From Bradyrhizobium sp. cir1 (GTDB lineage Bacteria; Pseudomonadota; Alphaproteobacteria; Rhizobiales; Xanthobacteraceae): a stretch of DNA of 64,000 bases. Of this stretch, positions 60,220-64,000 are shown one piece after another. Position 1 is the stretch's first letter, and each line of letters starts with the position of its first letter. The notes beneath the pieces were generated by a model that searched no databases, had not been told where the DNA came from, and saw nothing but the letters and a program-made list of their open reading frames with translations. Made by a program: the position numbers and the translations under genes. The DNA lies in contig NZ_JACIHE010000002.1 of assembly GCF_014198245.1 (NCBI RefSeq), positions 338,275 through 402,274 of the forward strand, in the 5' to 3' direction.

Positions 60220-60990
60220 ATGGCAGGCGAAATCCAAAATCCCATCATCCGCGTCCGCGACATCACCGTGCAGTTCGGCACGACGCGCGTGCTCGACGGG
60301 CTCAACCTCGACGTCAAGCGCGGCGAGATTCTGGGCTTCGTCGGCCCCTCGGGCGCGGGCAAGTCGGTGCTGACGCGCACCATCATCGGCCTGGTGCCGA
60401 AGGTCGCAGGCAGCATCGAAGTATTCGGCGTCGACCTCGATTCCTCGAGCACGTCGCAGCGGCGCAATGTCGAGCGGCGCTGGGGCGTGCTGTTCCAGCA
60501 GGGCGCGCTGTTCTCATCGCTGACCGTGCGGCAGAACATCCAGTTTCCGATGCGCGAATATCTACGCGTCTCGCAGCGGCTGATGGACGAGATCACCATG
60601 GCCAAGCTCACCATGGTCGGGCTCAAGCCCGAAGTCGCCGAGCGTTTCCCGTCGGAACTCTCGGGCGGCATGATCAAGCGCGTCGCGCTGGCGCGGGCGC
60701 TGTCGCTCGATCCGGACCTCGTGTTCCTGGACGAGCCGACCTCGGGTCTCGATCCAATCGGCGCCGGTGATTTCGACGAGCTGGTGCGGACGCTCCAGCG
60801 CACTTTGGGTCTGACCGTTTTCATGGTAACGCACGATCTCGACAGCCTTTACACCGCTTGCGACCGCATCGCCGTTTTAGGGAACGGTAAGATCATTGCG
60901 GCAGGGTCGATCGCCGACATGCAGGCCTCGCAGCATCCCTGGCTGAGGCAGTATTTCCATGGCAAGCGCGCCCGCGCGGTCATGAGTTGA
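60220..60990 (+). CDS. mlaF: MlaF-type ABC ATPase
   Basis: A 256-residue ATPase with Walker A GFVGPSGAGKSVLTR, the MlaF-like Q-loop segment GVLFQQGALFSSLTV, signature LSGGMIKRVALARAL, Walker B LVFLDEPTSGLD and the H-loop MVTHD. It energises the MlaE permease. ATG 60220 lies two bases after the mlaE stop; GTG 60214 overlapping the stop is less likely. Motifs and position identify it clearly. Confidence 0.94.
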   Translation: MAGEIQNPIIRVRDITVQFGTTRVLDGLNLDVKRGEILGFVGPSGAGKSVLTRTIIGLVPKVAGSIEVFGVDLDSSSTSQRRNVERRWGVLFQQGALFSSLTVRQNIQFPMREYLRVSQRLMDEITMAKLTMVGLKPEVAERFPSELSGGMIKRVALARALSLDPDLVFLDEPTSGLDPIGAGDFDELVRTLQRTLGLTVFMVTHDLDSLYTACDRIAVLGNGKIIAAGSIADMQASQHPWLRQYFHGKRARAVMS

Positions 60991-61006
60991 GTAGCCGGAG
61001 CACTTG

Positions 61007-61879
61007 ATGGAAACGCGGGCGAATTACGTCCTGATCGGATCGTTCACGCTGGCGGTGATCGCCGCGGCGATCGGCTTCGTGCTGTGGTTCCAGTCGCTGC
61101 ACACCACCAAGCAGCGCAGCCCCTTACGCGTCGTGTTCGAGGGCCCGGCGGCGGGCCTGCGCAACGGCGGCAGCGTCAATTTCAACGGTATCAGGGTGGG
61201 TGAGGTGGTCTCGGTGAAGCTCGACAACCCGCGGCGGGTTGTCGCACTCGCCATGGTCGAGAACAACGCCCCGATCCGCAAGGACACCCTGGTCGGCCTC
61301 GAATTCCAGGGCCTCACCGGCGTTGCCGCGATCTCGCTCAAGGGCGGCGAGGAGGCAGCACCGCCGCCGTCGCTCGACGAGGACGGCATCCCGACGCTGA
61401 CCGCCGATCCCAACAAGCTGCAGGACGTCACCGAGGCGATCCGCGGCACGCTGCAGAACATCAACAAGATCGTCGCCGACAATCAGGAATCGGTGAAGAA
61501 CTCGCTGAAGAATCTGGAGACCTTCACCAACTCGCTGGCGCGCAACTCCGAGAAGATCGACGGCGTGATGGCCAAGGTCGACGGCGTGATGCTCAAGGCC
61601 GACAACCTCATGCTCGGCCTCAACACGCTCGCCGGCGGCAAGGACGGCGGCGAACTGTTCCAGGCGGTGAAGTCGATCCGCGAGCTCGCCGACGATTTCG
61701 ACAAACGCTCCGGCGCATTGATCAGCGACGGCCGCCGCACCCTCGGCGACATCAGCCGCGCCGTGAACAATTTCGACCGCAACCCGACCCGCGTGCTGTT
61801 CGGCGCCAGCAACTCATCGCAAGCCGCCCCGCCGCCCGAGCCGCCGAAGCCGGCCGCACCTGAGCGCAGGCGGCAGTAG
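61007..61879 (+). CDS. mlaD: MlaD-type MCE-domain lipid-binding protein
   Basis: A 290-residue protein anchored by one N-terminal membrane segment (YVLIGSFTLAVIAAAIGFVL) with a periplasmic MCE domain: VVFEGPAAGLRNGGSVNFNG and GIRVGEVVSVKLDNP, then LEFQGLTGVAAISLKGG. A helical region after it may form the central needle seen in MCE hexamers, and the C-terminus is Pro/Ala-rich. Longer than E. coli MlaD (about 180 residues), as usual in alphaproteobacteria. It completes mlaEFD; no MlaC gene is adjacent. Confidence 0.92.
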   Translation: METRANYVLIGSFTLAVIAAAIGFVLWFQSLHTTKQRSPLRVVFEGPAAGLRNGGSVNFNGIRVGEVVSVKLDNPRRVVALAMVENNAPIRKDTLVGLEFQGLTGVAAISLKGGEEAAPPPSLDEDGIPTLTADPNKLQDVTEAIRGTLQNINKIVADNQESVKNSLKNLETFTNSLARNSEKIDGVMAKVDGVMLKADNLMLGLNTLAGGKDGGELFQAVKSIRELADDFDKRSGALISDGRRTLGDISRAVNNFDRNPTRVLFGASNSSQAAPPPEPPKPAAPERRRQ

Positions 61880-61974
61880 CGGCGCGTTTGCACGCTTCGT
61901 GTCCCGGACGCGCTGCAACGCCCTTAGCGTTGCTGCGCAGAGCCGGGGCATGAGAGGATGCATGCTCTCTCCAC

Positions 61975-62063
61975 CCGTCATTGCGAGCGAAGCGAAGCAA
62001 TCCAGATTGTCTCTGCGGAGGCAGTCTGGATTGCTTCGTCGCAAGGGCTCCTCGCAATGACGG
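61975..62063. repeat. Intergenic inverted repeat, CGTCATTGCGAGCG family (copy 2)
   Basis: CCGTCATTGCGAGCGAAGCG.. pairs with ..TCTGGATTGCTTCG and CTCGCAATGACGG. The right arm carries an insertion (TCGCAAGGGCTC) relative to copy 1 at 55188-55268. It lies between mlaD and the giant coiled-coil gene. Confidence 0.88.
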
Positions 62064-62090
62064 TGGTCGTGGGGTGACGCCGCTCCAAAC

Positions 62091-62120
62091 AAAAACGGAG
62101 GCCGTGAGGCCTCCGTTTTT
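62091..62120. terminator. Bidirectional terminator
   Basis: A perfect 13-bp stem AAAAACGGAGGCC / GGCCTCCGTTTTT with a GTGA loop, between the convergent mlaD side and the end (62148) of the coiled-coil gene. Confidence 0.9.
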
Positions 62121-62147
62121 CATTCGCTGCTCTTTGTTGTCCGCCGC

Positions 62148-64000
62148 TTACCCCAGCCGGCCCGCCGCGTGTGCGAGCAGGGTGTACACCAGCCCCGTCT
62201 CCGAGGTCAGGTGGCCGCGCAGTTCCTGCGGGCCGCGGCCGTCGCGGGCGACTTCGTCGAGCAGGCGCTCGAACTCGGCGACGTAGCGGTCGACGGTGCC
62301 CTTGAAGTTGCGGTCGGCGCGGTACTTGCGGGCGACCTCGTCAAAGGCCTTCTGGCCGGCGGGCGTGTAGAGGCGCTTGGTGAAGGCCTTGTTCTCGCCG
62401 CGCTGGTAGCGGTCCCACATCTCGGCGGCAAGGTTGCGGTCCATCAGCCGGCCGATGTCGAGCGACAGCGATTCCAGCGGATTGCTGCTTGCCTGCGGGG
62501 CCTGCGGCTGCGGTGCAGGTGCCTGGCGGCCGCGGGGAGCCTCACGTCCGGCCGGAGAGCCCTGGTTGGCGTCGGTGCGGTTGAGCAGGTCCGACAGCCA
62601 GCCGTCACGGCCCTGGTCGCTGCTGGAAGGCGCAACCGGCGGGGCTTCGGTGCGGCGCGAGGGAGCCGGCATGCCGAGGTCCGGCGGCGGCAGCGTCGAG
62701 GCGCTGCCGGTGTCGCGCATGCGGGTCTCGGTCGCCCGGCCGCCGACAGCCGCCATCATCGGCTCTTCCTGACGCTGGACGGCGACAGAAGCGCGGCCCG
62801 TCGTGGTGACGTCGAGGCCGCGGCCATGCTGGGCCACGATGCGGTTGAGCTCGGCGAGGGCCTCGATCTGGTCGACGATCACCTTGCGCATCTGCGCAGT
62901 GCTCTCGGCGGCCTCCTGCGGCATCTCGAGCACGCCGCGGCGCAGCTCGTTGCGGGTGGCTTCGAGCTCGTTGTGCATCTCGAACGCCATCTGCTTCATG
63001 CTGGAGACGAGGTTGGTGAACTTCTCGGTCGACTGCTTGAACATCGCATCCGCCTCGTCCGTAGTCTGGCGGTAGATGTCGTGCATCGCCTCGATGGTCT
63101 GGCGGTGCTCCTCCTCGGACGCCGAGCGCACCGCGTCGAACTGGCGGGTGATCGCGGCCGAGCCTGCGCCGGCGGTCTCGGCGACGACGCGGGCGATGTC
63201 GCGGGCACGCTCTTCGGCCGCGGCCAGCGATTCATCGAGCAGGCCGGTGAAGCGCGACAGCCGCTGGTCGAGATCGGCCGTGCGCAGGTCGATCGTGGTG
63301 ACGAGCGATTCCAGCGCCTGCTTGCGCTCGGCGAGCGAGGCGGTGGTGTTCTTGTTGCTCTGCTCCACGACCTGCGCGGCATCGACCAGCGCCTTGCCGT
63401 GCTTGTCGAACTGGGTCGACAGCTCGCCGAGATCCTGGAGCGCCTTCGTGGTCTTGCTGTTGAAGACGTTGAGCTGGTCTTCCAGGTTCTGCGTCGCCGC
63501 GCCGTTGCGCGAGGTGACGTCGTTCATCGCCGAGACGAAGTCGGCAACGCGCGTCACCAGCGCCCGCTCCAGCGAGTTGAGGTTGTCGTGCGCACCGGTC
63601 AGCACCTCCTGGAGCAGGATGTTGCCTTCGCGCAGGCGCTCGAACAGCGCCACCGTGTCGGTGCGCAGGATCTTGCTGGTCTCCTGCATCTCGGTGACCG
63701 CGGCGATCGAGACCTGGCGCGACTGGTCGATCGCGGAACGCGAGGCCTGCTCGAGGTCCTTGAGCGACTTGCCGACCGCGCCGGTCGCCATCTCGCTCGC
63801 CGCATTGATGGTGCGGGCGACTTCCGAGCCGTTGCCCATCATGGTCTGCGAGAAGGCATGGCCGCGCGTCTCGATCGACTTCAGCGCGTCGGAGGTGACG
63901 CGGTCGATGTCGAGCGTGAGCTGGCTGGTCTTGGAGCCGATCGCATCGACCAGTGCGCCGCGCTTGGAGTCGATCATGTTCGACAGACGGTCGGCCTGCT
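62148..64000 (-). CDS. C-terminal part of a giant coiled-coil protein, growth-pole-ring (GPR/RgsE)-like
   Basis: The frame runs to the window edge with codons continuing upstream of Met at 63977, so the N-terminal part is missing. The visible 617 residues start as long amphipathic, apolipoprotein/methyl-acceptor-like helices (SLAERKQALESLVTTIDLRT, many A/T/S/D/Q heptads), then a Pro-rich linker (about 420-500), then a folded C-terminus: AAEMWDRYQRGENKAFTKRL, then FDEVARKYRADRNFKGTVDRY and GLVYTLLAHAAGRL. This layout resembles the very large rhizobial GPR/RgsE protein that forms a ring at the growing pole. Identification rests on architecture and remembered C-terminal similarity, so it is moderate. 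Confidence 0.6.
   Translation of the reverse strand, partial: QADRLSNMIDSKRGALVDAIGSKTSQLTLDIDRVTSDALKSIETRGHAFSQTMMGNGSEVARTINAASEMATGAVGKSLKDLEQASRSAIDQSRQVSIAAVTEMQETSKILRTDTVALFERLREGNILLQEVLTGAHDNLNSLERALVTRVADFVSAMNDVTSRNGAATQNLEDQLNVFNSKTTKALQDLGELSTQFDKHGKALVDAAQVVEQSNKNTTASLAERKQALESLVTTIDLRTADLDQRLSRFTGLLDESLAAAEERARDIARVVAETAGAGSAAITRQFDAVRSASEEEHRQTIEAMHDIYRQTTDEADAMFKQSTEKFTNLVSSMKQMAFEMHNELEATRNELRRGVLEMPQEAAESTAQMRKVIVDQIEALAELNRIVAQHGRGLDVTTTGRASVAVQRQEEPMMAAVGGRATETRMRDTGSASTLPPPDLGMPAPSRRTEAPPVAPSSSDQGRDGWLSDLLNRTDANQGSPAGREAPRGRQAPAPQPQAPQASSNPLESLSLDIGRLMDRNLAAEMWDRYQRGENKAFTKRLYTPAGQKAFDEVARKYRADRNFKGTVDRYVAEFERLLDEVARDGRGPQELRGHLTSETGLVYTLLAHAAGRLG

Noticed and set aside
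1..64000. tRNA, rRNA, CRISPR arrays, insertion sequences, prophage genes
   Set aside because: None were recognised on reading both strands. The inverted repeats present are short palindromic elements without direct repeat-spacer arrays or transposase genes.

Overview
The window is high-GC alphaproteobacterial chromosome, most like Bradyrhizobium or a close Nitrobacteraceae relative. The evidence is the gene families (LpcC-type core glycosyltransferase, a GnnA/GnnB-like pair, a STAS-fused MlaE, a large rhizobial polar-growth type coiled-coil protein), the frequent GTG/TTG starts, and several intergenic inverted repeats that look typical of that group. I see no tRNA, rRNA, CRISPR array, integrase or insertion sequence.

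Layout. 0-12.7 kb: 3' part of ahcY; a flavin monooxygenase pseudogene; an orphan ParA ATPase followed by a phasin-like protein; an SDR/tautomerase/MFS operon divergent from a LysR regulator; an LpxO-like lipid hydroxylase; a Spy/CpxP-like periplasmic protein; an NTF2-like protein; an FAH-family hydrolase; an MsbA-type ABC exporter. 12.8-31.6 kb: an envelope polysaccharide and LPS region with galE, an lpcC-like transferase, waaF, hldD, hldE, an O-antigen ligase/polymerase-like protein, a WbpM/FlaA1-type dehydratase, a WecA-like initiating transferase, an LPG-synthase-type membrane protein, a UDP-glucuronate epimerase, manC, a gnnA/gnnB-like pair and murJ. A HigB/HigA toxin-antitoxin pair with its own promoter and palindromes sits inside this region.

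31.7-45.2 kb: a large LuxR-type ATPase regulator with a secreted esterase-like hydrolase; DUF1127 and DUF1152 proteins; a Fic protein with a small overlapping partner; a lone CoxL-like molybdenum hydroxylase subunit with a cytochrome c556; a methionine gamma-lyase-like enzyme; a frameshifted secreted four-cysteine protein; a CHRD protein; a diheme cytochrome c; a stand-alone Lrp/AsnC ligand-binding domain. 45.4-55.1 kb: a hybrid histidine kinase whose membrane sensor matches the ethylene-binding domain of plant ETR1; thiD; an LpxH-like phosphoesterase with a glycosyltransferase; a threonine dehydratase; a secreted caspase-like protein with an Asn-rich tail; a FucU-like mutarotase; small conserved proteins. 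55.3-64 kb: an Ala/Glu/Pro-rich protein of unknown role; an MFS transporter overlapping a dipeptide epimerase; an mlaE-mlaF-mlaD operon; and the C-terminal part of a giant coiled-coil protein that resembles the rhizobial growth pole ring protein.

The common thread is envelope construction and upkeep: core heptose and mannose supply, diamino-sugar lipid A precursors, lipid A hydroxylation and export, lipid II flipping, glycolipid transfer and outer-membrane lipid asymmetry. The observations most worth a second look are the ethylene-receptor-like kinase (45411-47390), the ParA-phasin pair (2804-4064), the Fic pair without a recognisable inhibition motif, and the SDR that lacks its catalytic tyrosine.
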